A stretch of DNA of 64,000 nt from Kribbella qitaiheensis (GTDB taxonomy: Bacteria > Actinomycetota > Actinomycetes > Propionibacteriales > Kribbellaceae), in assembly GCF_014217565.1 (NCBI RefSeq), contig NZ_CP043661.1, positions 7,502,001 through 7,566,000 of the forward strand, given 5' to 3'. The notes beneath the pieces are model-generated. The model saw nothing but the letters and a program-made list of their open reading frames with translations. It was not told the origin of the DNA and did no database searches. The position numbers and the translations under genes were made by a program. Position 1 is the first letter of the stretch, and the number at the start of each line of letters is the position of its first letter. Below, piece by piece: positions 1 through 8,584 of this stretch.

Positions 1-2102
1 CGTGGACCTGACCGCCGTGGGGCGAATGGATGCAGACCCGCCAGTCGCCCAGCTCGTCGCGGAACCGCTCGACCAGGATGGTGATGTCGTCCGGAACCCG
101 GCTGGTGGCTTGCTTCTGCTCGGCCAGATACGCGACCAGGTTGTTGGCCGCGAACTCGTCGAGCCCCGCGTCGCGGGCGCGCTTGACCGCCTTCGCGGCC
201 GGCAGCGCGGCCATCGTCCGCACGAACGCGCCCGTCGCTGCTCCGAGCTCAGCCGGACGGCCGACGGCATCGCCCTTCCAGAACGGGAGCCGCCCGGGCT
301 GACCAGGCGCGGGGGAGACCAGCACCCGGTCGTGGGTGATGTCCTCGATCCGCCAGCTGGAGGCGCCGAGGGTGAACACGTCGCCGACGCGCGACTCGTA
401 GACCATCTCCTCGTCCAGCTCGCCGACGCGGTGATTCGTGGACTCGCCGACCAGGAAGACGCCGAACAGACCGCGGTCCGGGATCGTGCCGCCGCTGGTG
501 ACCGCCAGCCGCTGCGCACCCGGCCGGCCGGAGATCTCGCCGCTGACCCGGTCGAAGACGATCCTCGGCCGCAGCTCGGCGAACTCGTCCGACGGGTAGC
601 GCCCCGAGAGCATGTCGAGCACCCCGTCGTACGCCGAGCGGGGCAAGCTCGCGAACGCGGCGCACCGGCGTACGAGGGTGTAGAGCTCCTCGACGTCGAT
701 GGTGTCGAGGGCAACGATCGAGACGATCTGCTGGGCGAGGACGTCGAGCGGGTTGGCCGGGATGTGCAGGCTCTCGATCAGGCCGTCGCGCATCCGCTGG
801 ACCACCACGGGCCGTGTCGACCAGATCACCCCGGAACTTGGGGAAGAGCACCCCGCGCGAGACGGCGCCGACCTGGTGTCCGGCGCGACCGACCCGCTGA
901 AGGCCGCTCGCGACCGAGGGCGGGGCCTCGACCTGGATGACCAGATCGACCGCGCCCATGTCGATGCCGAGCTCCAGGCTGCTCGTCGCGACGACGCAGG
1001 GGAGTCGGCCGGACTTCAGATCGGCCTCGATCAGTCCGCGCTGCTCCTTGCTCACCGATCCGTGATGAGCCTTGGCGATCAGCGGCGGCGCGGCGAGCGA
1101 TGCACCCGATTGCGCCATCAGTTGCGCGGGGGAGCCCTCGACCGCCAGCTCCAGCTCGGCCCGTTCGGCCGCGATCTCGTTCAGCCTGGCTGTCAGCCGC
1201 TCCGCGAGGCGGCGCGAGTTCGAGAAGACGATGGTGGAGGTGTGCGCCGAGATCAGGTCGAACACGTGCTCCTCGACGTGCGGCCAGATCGACGCATGCC
1301 GCGGCGGCCCGGCTGCGGAGCCGGAAGTCTCGATCTCGGTGTTGGCCAACTCGGCCATGTCCTCAACCGGCACGACGACGCTCAGGTCCCACTGCTTGGT
1401 GAACTTGGGTTGCACCACAGTCACCGGCCGCTCGCCACCCAGGAACCGGGCCACCTCTTCTACCGGCCGGACGGTCGCCGACAACCCGATCCGCTGGGCG
1501 GGCTTGGGCAGCAGCGTGTCGAGGCGCTCCAACGTCAGGGCGAGATGCGCGCCGCGCTTGGTGCCGGCGACGGCGTGCACCTCGTCGACGATGACGGTCT
1601 CCACGCCGCGCAGCGACTCGCGTGCCTGCGAGGTGAGCAGCAGGAATAGCGATTCGGGAGTCGTGATCAGGATGTCGGACGGCTTGGTCGCGAACCGGCG
1701 CCGTTCGTTCGCCGGGGTGTCGCCGGAGCGGACCGCTACCTCGACGTCTCGCGGGGCTTCACCGAGTCGGCGGGCGGTCTCGCGGATGCCGATCAGCGGA
1801 GCCCGCAGGTTTCGCTCGACGTCGACGGCGAGGGCCTTCATCGGCGACACGTACAGCACCCGGCAGCGCAGCTTGGGGTCGTCCGGTGGCGGCACGGTGG
1901 CCAGCCGGTCGAGCGCCCAGAGGAAGGCGGCCAGCGTCTTCCCGGAACCGGTCGGGGCGACGACCAGCGCGTCCCGGCCCGCGGTGATGGCGTCCCACGC
2001 CTCGAGCTGGGCCGGGGTGGCCGCCTCGAAGACGTCGCCGAACCACGCCCGGGTCGCGGGCGAGAACCGGCTGAACGCGGTGGATCTCTGCACGTCCCCC
2101 AT
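1..2102 (-). CDS. lhr: Lhr-type DEAD/DEAH ATP-dependent helicase, partial, frameshifted
   Basis: Superfamily 2 helicase of the Lhr (large helicase-related) family, an ATP-dependent 3'-5' DNA/RNA helicase linked to repair. Visible motifs are Walker A (APTGSGKT), DEVH with TPES just before it, LSAT, and motif VI (QRVGRAGHQ). The C-terminal part runs off the left edge. Only the helicase core and the start of the winged-helix region are present. One extra base lies in GGGCC at 809-813: the good frame before it (FPKFRGDLVDTA) resumes as VVVQRMRDGLIES one frame over. I start at the ATG at 2102 (MGDVQRS); an in-frame ATG at 2135 is the alternative. Neither has a strong ribosome binding site. It diverges from the lipoprotein gene at 2196. 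Confidence 0.88.
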
Positions 2103-2195
2103 CTTGCCGGGTGCCGCCGACAGTTTCCGCACCATGACTTCGGGGCGGTGACACCGGCCGCCGAAGTGTCCCCATCTTCTGGAATGATCGGCGAC

Positions 2196-3344
2196 ATGAA
2201 GAACCGCCTGCGTGCTGCGCTCCTCATCGTGGCCTGCCTGGTCGCGCTGACCGGCTGCGTGAAGATCGATGCCGACCTCGAGGTGCACTCGAACGAGACC
2301 GTCTCGGGGTCGATGAAGATCGGGGTCGACATGCAGTTGGTCGAGTCCAGCGGCCAGTCGCTCGACAAGATCCGCGAGCAGGTGGAGCAGGGGATCAAAC
2401 AGACCACCACCGACGGCGTCACCTGTAAGTCCTACGAGGACGACAAGTACGTCGGGTCCGACTGCAAGTTCGACAACGTGCCGTTCAGCAAGATGGGCAC
2501 GAGCACGGACGACGGCGTCGGGTTCCGCAAGGAAGGCGACAAGATCCACGTCACCGTCAAGGGAATGGATCTGGGCACTACCACGGCCGGGAGTACGCCG
2601 GTGATCAGCTTCAAGATCAGCATGCCGGGCAAGATCACCGCGCACGACTCCGGTGCCAAGGTCAGCGGCAGCACCGCGACGTACGACAGCCTCGACAAGC
2701 TCGGCAACGTCGACCTGACCTCTGAGACCGGCAGTAGCTTCCCGCTGTGGGCGGTCATTCTCATCATCGTGTTGCTGCTGATCGCGGCCGGCGTGGTGTT
2801 CCTCGTACTGCGGCGTCGCAAGGCGGCCGCGCAACAGCAGCAGTACGGCGGCCAGTACGGGCAGTACCCAGGTCAGCCGCAGCAGGGCCAGTGGGGACCC
2901 CAGTACGGCGGTCAGCCGGGCCAGGGTCAGTATGGCCAGCCGGGTCCGGGCGGACCGCAGTACGGGCAGCAGCAGCCGGGCGGACCGCAGCACGGTCAAC
3001 CGGGCGGTCCTGGGCCGCAGGGGCAGCCGCAGGGGCAGCCGCAGTACCCGGGTCAACCGCAGCCGGGTCAGTACCCTGGTCAGCAGCGGCCAGGTCAGCC
3101 GCAGCCGGGCCAGTGGGGTCAGCCGCCGCAGTACGGGCAGCCGCCTCAGCAGGGTCAGGGCGGTTGGGGACAGCCTGGTCCGCAGGGACAACCGCCTCAG
3201 CAGCAGCCCCCGCAGGGACCGCCCCAGCAGCAGGGGCCGCCTAAGCAGGGTCAGCCGCCGCAGCAAGGTGGCTGGGGGAAGCCGCCGCAACAGGGTGGAC
3301 AACAGGGCGGCAGTGACCGTCCGGACAACGACGGGCAGGCATGA
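2196..3344 (+). CDS. LppM-like lipoprotein with C-terminal membrane helix and Q/G/P-rich tail
   Basis: Predicted exported lipoprotein of 382 residues. The N-terminal signal peptide ends in a lipobox (LTGC) with Cys about 21 as the lipidated residue. The next 170 residues resemble the LppM domain (VKIDADLEVHSNETVSGS). A single transmembrane helix at about 185-207 is followed by three Arg and a cytoplasmic tail of about 170 residues made of Gln, Gly, Pro and Tyr repeats (QYGQ, QPGQ, PQQG). An LppM fold plus a Q/P-rich tail is common in actinobacteria; mycobacterial LppM takes part in phagocytosis and lipid metabolism, but its role here is unknown. The stop overlaps the DUF3046 gene by four bases (ATGA). 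Confidence 0.8.
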   Translation: MKNRLRAALLIVACLVALTGCVKIDADLEVHSNETVSGSMKIGVDMQLVESSGQSLDKIREQVEQGIKQTTTDGVTCKSYEDDKYVGSDCKFDNVPFSKMGTSTDDGVGFRKEGDKIHVTVKGMDLGTTTAGSTPVISFKISMPGKITAHDSGAKVSGSTATYDSLDKLGNVDLTSETGSSFPLWAVILIIVLLLIAAGVVFLVLRRRKAAAQQQQYGGQYGQYPGQPQQGQWGPQYGGQPGQGQYGQPGPGGPQYGQQQPGGPQHGQPGGPGPQGQPQGQPQYPGQPQPGQYPGQQRPGQPQPGQWGQPPQYGQPPQQGQGGWGQPGPQGQPPQQQPPQGPPQQQGPPKQGQPPQQGGWGKPPQQGGQQGGSDRPDNDGQA

Positions 3345-3535
3345 GGCTGACGGAGTTCTGGGACCGGATGGATCGCCATCTAGGTCCCGCCTACTCGCGC
3401 ACTTGGGCGGAGACCCAGGTGGTGAGTGGCCTCGGTGGTCGTACGGTCACCGAGGCACTGGCCGAGGGGGAGCACGCCAAGACCGTGTGGCGTGCCGTCT
3501 GGGCTCACCTCCAGCTGCCTCCCAGCGAGCGCTGA
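3341..3535 (+). CDS. DUF3046 protein
   Basis: Small conserved actinobacterial protein of 64 residues, beginning MRLTEFWDRMDRHLG. It matches the DUF3046 family, which is usually encoded next to recA in this phylum, as here. The biochemical function is unknown. Its ATG overlaps the stop of the lipoprotein gene (ATGA), so the two are probably translationally coupled. It is convergent with the MMPL transporter gene, with a hairpin region in between. Confidence 0.85.
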   Translation: MRLTEFWDRMDRHLGPAYSRTWAETQVVSGLGGRTVTEALAEGEHAKTVWRAVWAHLQLPPSER

Positions 3536-3541
3536 AGCCCC

Positions 3542-3580
3542 GCTCAGCTTCCTCCTGGCGAGGCTGAGCTCCGGCTCAGC
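3542..3580. terminator. Hairpins between convergent DUF3046 and MMPL genes
   Basis: GCTCAGC (3542-3548), GCTGAGC (3563-3569) and GCTCAGC (3574-3580) can form two alternative 7-bp stems, the second with a 4-base loop. They lie at the meeting point of convergent genes and overlap the last codons of the MMPL gene. There is no U-run, so this is a possible bidirectional terminator without the classic tail. Confidence 0.45.
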
Positions 3581-5699
3581 TGCCGGCCATCGACCGCTCG
3601 GGCTCCGGTTCGGGCAGTTCGTCGACGATCTCCGGATCACGTTTCGCGGCCAGCTTGCTCGGCCACCACAGGTGCCTGCCGATGTCCAGGTTGAGCGCGG
3701 TCACCAGTACCGAGCGGACCACGATGGTGTCCAGCAGGACACCGAGCGCGACCGCGAGACCGATCTCCGCGAACGCGACCACCGGCATGGTGGCCAGTAC
3801 GGCGAAGGTGCCGGCCAGGACGAGCCCGGCCGAGGTGATCACCCCACCGGTCGCTGCGACGCCGATCAGCGCACCGCGCGTGGTGCCGTGGACCTTCGAC
3901 TCCTCGTGCACCCGGGTCATCAGGAAGATGTTGTAGTCGATGCCTAGGGCAACCAGGAAGACGAAGACGAACAACGGCAGCGAGGTGTCCGCGCCCTCGA
4001 AGCCGAGCAGGTGATGGAACACCAATGCACTGAGGCCCAGCGCTGCGCCGAACGACAGCACCACCGTTGCCACCAGCAACAGCGGAGCAACGATGGCCCG
4101 CAGCAGCAGAGCGAGGATCAGCAGCACGACGGCAAGCACCACGGGGATGATCACCTTGTTGTCGTGATCAGACGCTCGCCGTGTGTCCAGCAGGATCGCA
4201 GCACCACCACCAGCCCGGGCGTCAGCGCGAGGCACTGCGTGTACTGCGGTCCGCACGCGATCCACCGTGTCCTTGGCCGCCTGGGTGTCGACTGCGTCCG
4301 TCATGGTGCCTTCGAGGTATGCCACTCCGCCGGAGACCTTCGGCTCGGCTACCTGCGCGATCCCCTGCGTGGAGGACATCGCAGTACGGACTGCTGCCGC
4401 CTGATCGGCGTTGCTCACCACCACGAGTGGGTTGCCCGCTCCGGCAGGGAAGTGGGCGGCCACGATCTTCTCGCCGACCACCGAGTCCGGAGTACCGGTG
4501 AAGGACTCTTCGTTCGTCAGTCCGTTGGCGTCAAGCGTCAGCATGCCGAGCGCTGCAGCGCCAAGGATGACAGTGGTTGTCACCCAGGTGAGCCGCGGCC
4601 GTACTGCGATGCGGCGGCCGATCCGTCCCCACAGGCTCGTCTCTGTGTGGTCCTCCGAGCCGTAGGTCGGCCGGAGCGGCCAGAACACCCAGCGACCGCA
4701 CACCACGAGCAGTGCCGGCAGCAGTGTGAGCATGGCCAGCAGTGCGACAACGATGCCTACTGCTGCTACCGGTCCGAGGCCGCTGGTCGAGTTCATCGAG
4801 GCCAGCAACAGACAGAGCATCCCTGCGACAACAGTCGAACCAGAGGCGAAGATGGCCGGGCCAGACCGATGCAGTGCGAAGGCCATCGCTTCGTGGCGAT
4901 CCTGATGTCGACGGAGCTCTTCTCGATAGCGCGCTATCAGTAGCAGGGCATAGTCCGTCCCCGCACCGAATACGAGCACTGTCAGGATCCCTGCGCTCTG
5001 TGCGTTGACAGTCAGATCTGCCTTGGTCGCCAGGAGGTAGATGACTGCCTGGGCGGCGAACAGCGCGGTGCCGGCCGAGATGAGCGGCAACAACCACAGC
5101 ACGGGGCTGCGATAGGTGAGCAGCAGGATGATGATGACGACCGCGGCCGCGGAGTACAGCAGCTTGCCGTCGATGCCGGCGAAGGCCTCTTGCGAGTCAG
5201 CCGCGAACCCACCCGGCCCGGTCAGGTGGAACGACAAGCCGTCAGGCCGGTCGGCCGCCACGCGGCGAATGTCGTCGGCCCTTGCGCCGATCGTGTCCCA
5301 GCCGCCTGCTCCAGCGTTGATCGGCACGAGCACCTGCAACGCCTTGCCGTCCTCCGAGGGGATAGGTCCGATCACGTCGCGGTCGACGTCCTGGAGCTTC
5401 CCGTACTGCCCGACGTGGCTCGCGACGGCCTGCTGGTCCGCCGGAGTGACTCCCTCGGGCCGTTCGTAGACCAGCACGGCAGGGATCTCGTCAGGCGAGG
5501 AGAACTGGGCTGTCGCCTTCAGTACCTCGGTGGACTCGGCGTTGCCCGGTAGCCAGGCCACAGCGTCGTTCTCCTGCGCACCGGTCAGCTTGCTCGCCGG
5601 ACTGACGCAGACGCCGACCGCGATGATCCACAGCGCCAGCACTATCCACTTCGACACCTTGCCGCACGGCAACGCCGCGAGCCGCCCCACACCAGCCAT
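3576..5699 (-). CDS. MMPL-family (RND-type) membrane transporter
   Basis: RND-superfamily transporter of 707 residues, the usual length for short actinobacterial MMPL proteins. It has two repeated halves. The first membrane helix is at about 17-35, followed by a large extracytoplasmic domain and a helix cluster at about 185-340 (one reads YRSPVLWLLPLIS). The second extracytoplasmic domain is at about 370-520 and the last helix cluster at about 525-680, with VALGIDYNIFLMTRV carrying the typical GIDY motif. MMPL proteins export lipids, siderophores or drugs using proton motive force; the substrate cannot be told here. A GAGGGGG sequence lies about 11 bases before the ATG. No adaptor gene is adjacent. 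A 16-bp palindrome about 100 bp upstream may be its operator. Confidence 0.9.
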   Translation of the reverse strand: MAGVGRLAALPCGKVSKWIVLALWIIAVGVCVSPASKLTGAQENDAVAWLPGNAESTEVLKATAQFSSPDEIPAVLVYERPEGVTPADQQAVASHVGQYGKLQDVDRDVIGPIPSEDGKALQVLVPINAGAGGWDTIGARADDIRRVAADRPDGLSFHLTGPGGFAADSQEAFAGIDGKLLYSAAAVVIIILLLTYRSPVLWLLPLISAGTALFAAQAVIYLLATKADLTVNAQSAGILTVLVFGAGTDYALLLIARYREELRRHQDRHEAMAFALHRSGPAIFASGSTVVAGMLCLLLASMNSTSGLGPVAAVGIVVALLAMLTLLPALLVVCGRWVFWPLRPTYGSEDHTETSLWGRIGRRIAVRPRLTWVTTTVILGAAALGMLTLDANGLTNEESFTGTPDSVVGEKIVAAHFPAGAGNPLVVVSNADQAAAVRTAMSSTQGIAQVAEPKVSGGVAYLEGTMTDAVDTQAAKDTVDRVRTAVHAVPRADARAGGGAAILLDTRRASDHDNKVIIPVVLAVVLLILALLLRAIVAPLLLVATVVLSFGAALGLSALVFHHLLGFEGADTSLPLFVFVFLVALGIDYNIFLMTRVHEESKVHGTTRGALIGVAATGGVITSAGLVLAGTFAVLATMPVVAFAEIGLAVALGVLLDTIVVRSVLVTALNLDIGRHLWWPSKLAAKRDPEIVDELPEPEPERSMAGS

Positions 5700-5799
5700 C
5701 CCGAATCACGCCCCCTCGGGAACCGCCTGCCCGTCGTACGCCGGGTCACGCCGGCAAGCCCCTGGTCCAGACTGGTGGCTGCTGGGAGCCGCGTCAACG

Positions 5800-5815
5800 A
5801 GCACTACGTAGTGCT
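5800..5815. promoter_or_regulatory. 16-bp perfect palindrome upstream of the MMPL gene
   Basis: AGCACTACGTAGTGCT is a perfect 16-bp palindrome in the 143-bp gap between the GrpB-family stop and the MMPL start. It lies about 100 bp upstream of the MMPL ATG on the transcribed strand. Palindromes of this size are typical TetR-family operators. No TetR gene is adjacent, so the link is inference; it could also be a hairpin ending the upstream gene. Confidence 0.4.
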
Positions 5816-5842
5816 GCGCTCACTGTCGGATATGCAACCTGA

Positions 5843-6406
5843 TCAGGCAGTCCAGCCGGTCCGTGCGGCCCACTCCTCGGCAGGTAGATAAACGAGGTCG
5901 CACACTGGGTCCTTCAGGTCGGCATAGCCGCCGACAGAGTCGAAGGGCAGCATCGCTGCGCGCCGCTTGAACTCGCCGTACGCTGTGGCTGTGTCCGGGT
6001 GGGCACGTAGATAGTCCCGGAACAGCAGCGCGTACCTCTGGTTGGCACGGCCTTCCACCCGGATGTGCAGGTTCACCCTGCGCCGGTACATGGGCTCGAC
6101 CACGATCCGCTTGACCCACTGGGACTCGTCCTGCGGTAGGCCTGGCACAGGATGGTCCCGGCGCGGCGGCCGTACTTCCCAGTTCGCCGCTGCCAGCAAT
6201 TGCGCGGCCTCGTCCAGCTCTGGTTCGGTGGCCACGGTCGCCTGGATGTCGAGGATGTCCTTGGCCGGGAGCCGCGGCACCGAAGTCGAGCCGATGTGGT
6301 CGATGCGGACCGCAGTACCGCCGAGGATCTGGTGGATGGTCTCGGCCGTCTTGTCGTACTGTGCCGGCCAGGACCCGTCCGGCTGGACGATCACGATCGC
6401 GGTCAT
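5843..6406 (-). CDS. GrpB/UPF0157 family protein
   Basis: Protein of 187 residues with the GrpB (UPF0157) signature, a nucleotidyltransferase-like fold. It shows DHIGSTSVPRLPAKDILDIQ near the N-terminus and a conserved basic segment (RRRVNLHIRVEG) in the middle. The family's substrate is not established. Length and start (ATG at 6406) fit the family. It may be transcribed with the MMPL gene 143 bp downstream, but the palindrome between them suggests separate control. Confidence 0.85.
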   Translation of the reverse strand: MTAIVIVQPDGSWPAQYDKTAETIHQILGGTAVRIDHIGSTSVPRLPAKDILDIQATVATEPELDEAAQLLAAANWEVRPPRRDHPVPGLPQDESQWVKRIVVEPMYRRRVNLHIRVEGRANQRYALLFRDYLRAHPDTATAYGEFKRRAAMLPFDSVGGYADLKDPVCDLVYLPAEEWAARTGWTA

Positions 6407-6457
6407 GGGCAGATCATTCCAGCGCGAGGCAGGCCGCGGACAAGGGTTTGTGCCCGG

Positions 6458-7249
6458 TCAGACCGGTTTGACCCGGAAACTGCCGGTGGTGAGCAGGTCT
6501 GCCGCGGCGTAGGCGGCTCTGCGGATGCCCTTGCGCTCGTCGAAGAAGCCGCCGACCACACCGATGGCTGGGACCTTGCCGAGCATCCTGGCGCCGATAC
6601 TGCCGCGCGGGCGGTCCTCGAACACGTCACCGAGGCCGCCGAGCAGCTTGCTGATCCGCCAGACCAGTCGAACGCCCTTGCGCAGCCCGGCTTCGTCGGA
6701 CTCGTCACCGAAGCCCAGTTGCTTGGCCACATCCTGACCGGCCGCAGTGGGGTCGTCGTACTCGAGCACTGCGTCCGGCGTGATCGGGCGAGAGGTCAGC
6801 ACCCTGGCGATCACCGCAGTGCGATCGGCATGCGCTTCCACGCCGTACTCGCGACAGACCGCACCGATCACCATCGCCTGTACTGCGGCGCCCAGGGTGT
6901 CTTTGATCGGCAGGGCGTCGGCAGCGGCGCCACTGAGCCGGGGGAGTCCGGCGGCGACCGCGGCGAACCCGCCGAGCCGCTCGACCCACCAGTCGCAGCG
7001 CTTCGCGAGTGGCAGTGTCGGCCACTCGGCGTGCCCGGGCACCTTCATCGTGAGCAACCGGTCGATCGCCAGGATCAGGCCCTTCTCGGCCAGGTTCGGT
7101 TGCTCCTGGGCGGAGTACTCGGTCAGGGCGCTGCGGATGCCGAACGGGTCCTGGGTGCGCAGCGCGTCCAGCACCGAGTCGATGCCGAACTCGACCCGGC
7201 TGAGGGCCAGGACCACGGCGGAATCAGGGACGTCCGGGCGCTCTGTCAC
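6458..7249 (-). CDS. Conserved protein of unknown function
   Basis: Soluble-looking protein of 263 residues, mostly helical, starting at GTG. I do not recognise the family with certainty. The C-terminal third has a glycine-rich segment (GKVPAIGVVGGFFDERKG) and ends in a basic, alanine-rich stretch. The middle is rich in Ala and Leu with a WWVERLGGF motif. There is no signal peptide and no strong membrane helix. It diverges from recA with the LexA box in the shared intergenic region, so damage-dependent regulation is possible but unproven. Confidence 0.65.
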   Translation of the reverse strand: MTERPDVPDSAVVLALSRVEFGIDSVLDALRTQDPFGIRSALTEYSAQEQPNLAEKGLILAIDRLLTMKVPGHAEWPTLPLAKRCDWWVERLGGFAAVAAGLPRLSGAAADALPIKDTLGAAVQAMVIGAVCREYGVEAHADRTAVIARVLTSRPITPDAVLEYDDPTAAGQDVAKQLGFGDESDEAGLRKGVRLVWRISKLLGGLGDVFEDRPRGSIGARMLGKVPAIGVVGGFFDERKGIRRAAYAAADLLTTGSFRVKPV

Positions 7250-7316
7250 GGTTGCCAGGGTAGAGACTCTGCGGGCCAGAGCGGATGTTGGGTTAACTTC
7301 GGCGTGTCAGTTGCGG

Positions 7317-7334
7317 TTCGAACACGTGTTCGGG
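7317..7334. promoter_or_regulatory. LexA (SOS) box upstream of recA
   Basis: GAACACGTGTTC at 7320-7331 is a perfect match to GAAC-N4-GTTC, the LexA site of Gram-positive bacteria, and is flanked by TTC and GGG. It lies 168 bp upstream of the recA start, in the recA / unknown-protein intergenic region. LexA repression of recA is well established in actinobacteria. Confidence 0.85.
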
Positions 7335-7401
7335 TTAGTTTGTCTCGTACGAGTTCGTCGGATCGGCCGAAGTTGTCCACAGATTTCAGGTGGCACCGAA
7401 A

Positions 7402-7424
7402 CTGTCCGACGTAACCCATACCGT
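7402..7424 (+). promoter_or_regulatory. Candidate LexA-independent (PafBC-type) recA promoter
   Basis: CTGTCCGAC (7402-7410), eight bases, then TACCGT (7419-7424) resembles the mycobacterial LexA-independent recA promoter pattern TTGTCRGTG-N8-TANNNT, with mismatches in the -35-like half. It lies 75 bp before the recA start, downstream of the LexA box, as in mycobacteria. The pattern is recalled from the literature on PafBC-controlled genes, so this is a candidate only. Confidence 0.4.
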
Positions 7425-7498
7425 CTCTGGCGACAAAGAATTCCTCCGGGCAGCTGGGACAGCGGCCCCGATTACTAGATGGGTTAGGTGGCAGTCTG

Positions 7499-8584
7499 AT
7501 GGCTGGTGCAGCAGCGAGTGCGGCGGCGGAGCAGCGCAAGGCCGGGGATCGCGAAAAGGCTCTGGCGACCGCGCTGACGCAGATCGAGCGGCAGTGCGGC
7601 AAGGGCTCGGTGATGCGGCTGGGCGAGCAGGGCCGGGCGCCGATCGAGGTCATCCCGACCGGGTCGATCGCGCTCGACATCGCGCTCGGTATCGGTGGTC
7701 TGCCCCGCGGCCGGGTGGTGGAGATCTACGGCCCGGAGTCCTCGGGTAAGACGACGGTGGCGCTGCACGCGGTCGCCAACGCCCAGCGGGCCGGCGGCAT
7801 CGCGGCGTTCATCGACGCGGAGCACGCCCTCGACCCGGACTACGCCCAGAAGCTCGGCGTCGACACCGACGCGCTGCTGGTCTCGCAGCCGGACTCCGGT
7901 GAGCAGGCGCTGGAGATCGCCGACATGCTGATCCGCTCCGGCGCGGTCGACATCGTCGTGATCGACTCGGTCGCCGCGCTGGTGCCCCGGGCCGAGATCG
8001 AGGGCGAGATGGGTGACAGCCACGTCGGTCTGCAGGCCCGGCTGATGAGCCAGGCGCTGCGCAAGATGACCGGTGCGGTCAGCGGCACCAACACGACCGT
8101 GATCTTCATCAACCAGCTGCGCGAGAAGATCGGCGTCATGTTCGGTTCGCCGGAGACCACGACCGGTGGAAAGGCGCTGAAGTTCTACGCGTCGGTCCGG
8201 CTGGACGTGCGCCGGATCGAGTCGCTCAAGGACGGCACCGACTTCGTCGGCAACCGGACCAGGGTCAAGGTCGTGAAGAACAAGGTGGCCCCGCCGTTCA
8301 AGCAGGCCGAGTTCGACATCATCTACGGCCAGGGCATCAGCCGCGAGGGCAGCCTGCTCGACCTCGGCGTGGAGCAGGGCTTCGTCCGCAAGGCCGGCGC
8401 CTGGTTCACCTACGAGAGCGACCAGCTCGGCCAGGGCCGGGAGAACGCGCGGAACTTCCTGCGCGACAACCCCGATCTGGCCAACGAGCTGGAGAAGAAG
8501 ATCAAGGAGAAGATGGGCATCGGCCCAGTGGTGGACAAGCCGGCCGACGCCGCCGCGCCGGCCGAGGTCGATGTCGACTTCTGA
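7499..8584 (+). CDS. recA: RecA recombinase
   Basis: RecA of 361 residues, which binds single-stranded DNA, drives strand exchange in homologous recombination and triggers LexA self-cleavage. Walker A is GPESSGKT (78-85). The L1/L2 regions (EIEGEMGDSHVG and FGSPETTTGG) and the IFINQLREKIG segment are intact. The acidic C-terminus ends EVDVDF. There is no intein, unlike some mycobacterial RecA proteins. The ATG at 7499 has only a weak ribosome binding site (TTAGGTGG). The recX frame starts 14 bases before the recA stop, so the two are coupled. An SOS box and a possible second damage promoter precede it. Confidence 0.98.
   Translation: MAGAAASAAAEQRKAGDREKALATALTQIERQCGKGSVMRLGEQGRAPIEVIPTGSIALDIALGIGGLPRGRVVEIYGPESSGKTTVALHAVANAQRAGGIAAFIDAEHALDPDYAQKLGVDTDALLVSQPDSGEQALEIADMLIRSGAVDIVVIDSVAALVPRAEIEGEMGDSHVGLQARLMSQALRKMTGAVSGTNTTVIFINQLREKIGVMFGSPETTTGGKALKFYASVRLDVRRIESLKDGTDFVGNRTRVKVVKNKVAPPFKQAEFDIIYGQGISREGSLLDLGVEQGFVRKAGAWFTYESDQLGQGRENARNFLRDNPDLANELEKKIKEKMGIGPVVDKPADAAAPAEVDVDF

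Noticed and set aside
7311..7335. T-loop-like sequence (GGTTCGAAC) suggesting a tRNA
   Set aside because: No acceptor stem, anticodon arm or CCA context; it is part of the LexA box.
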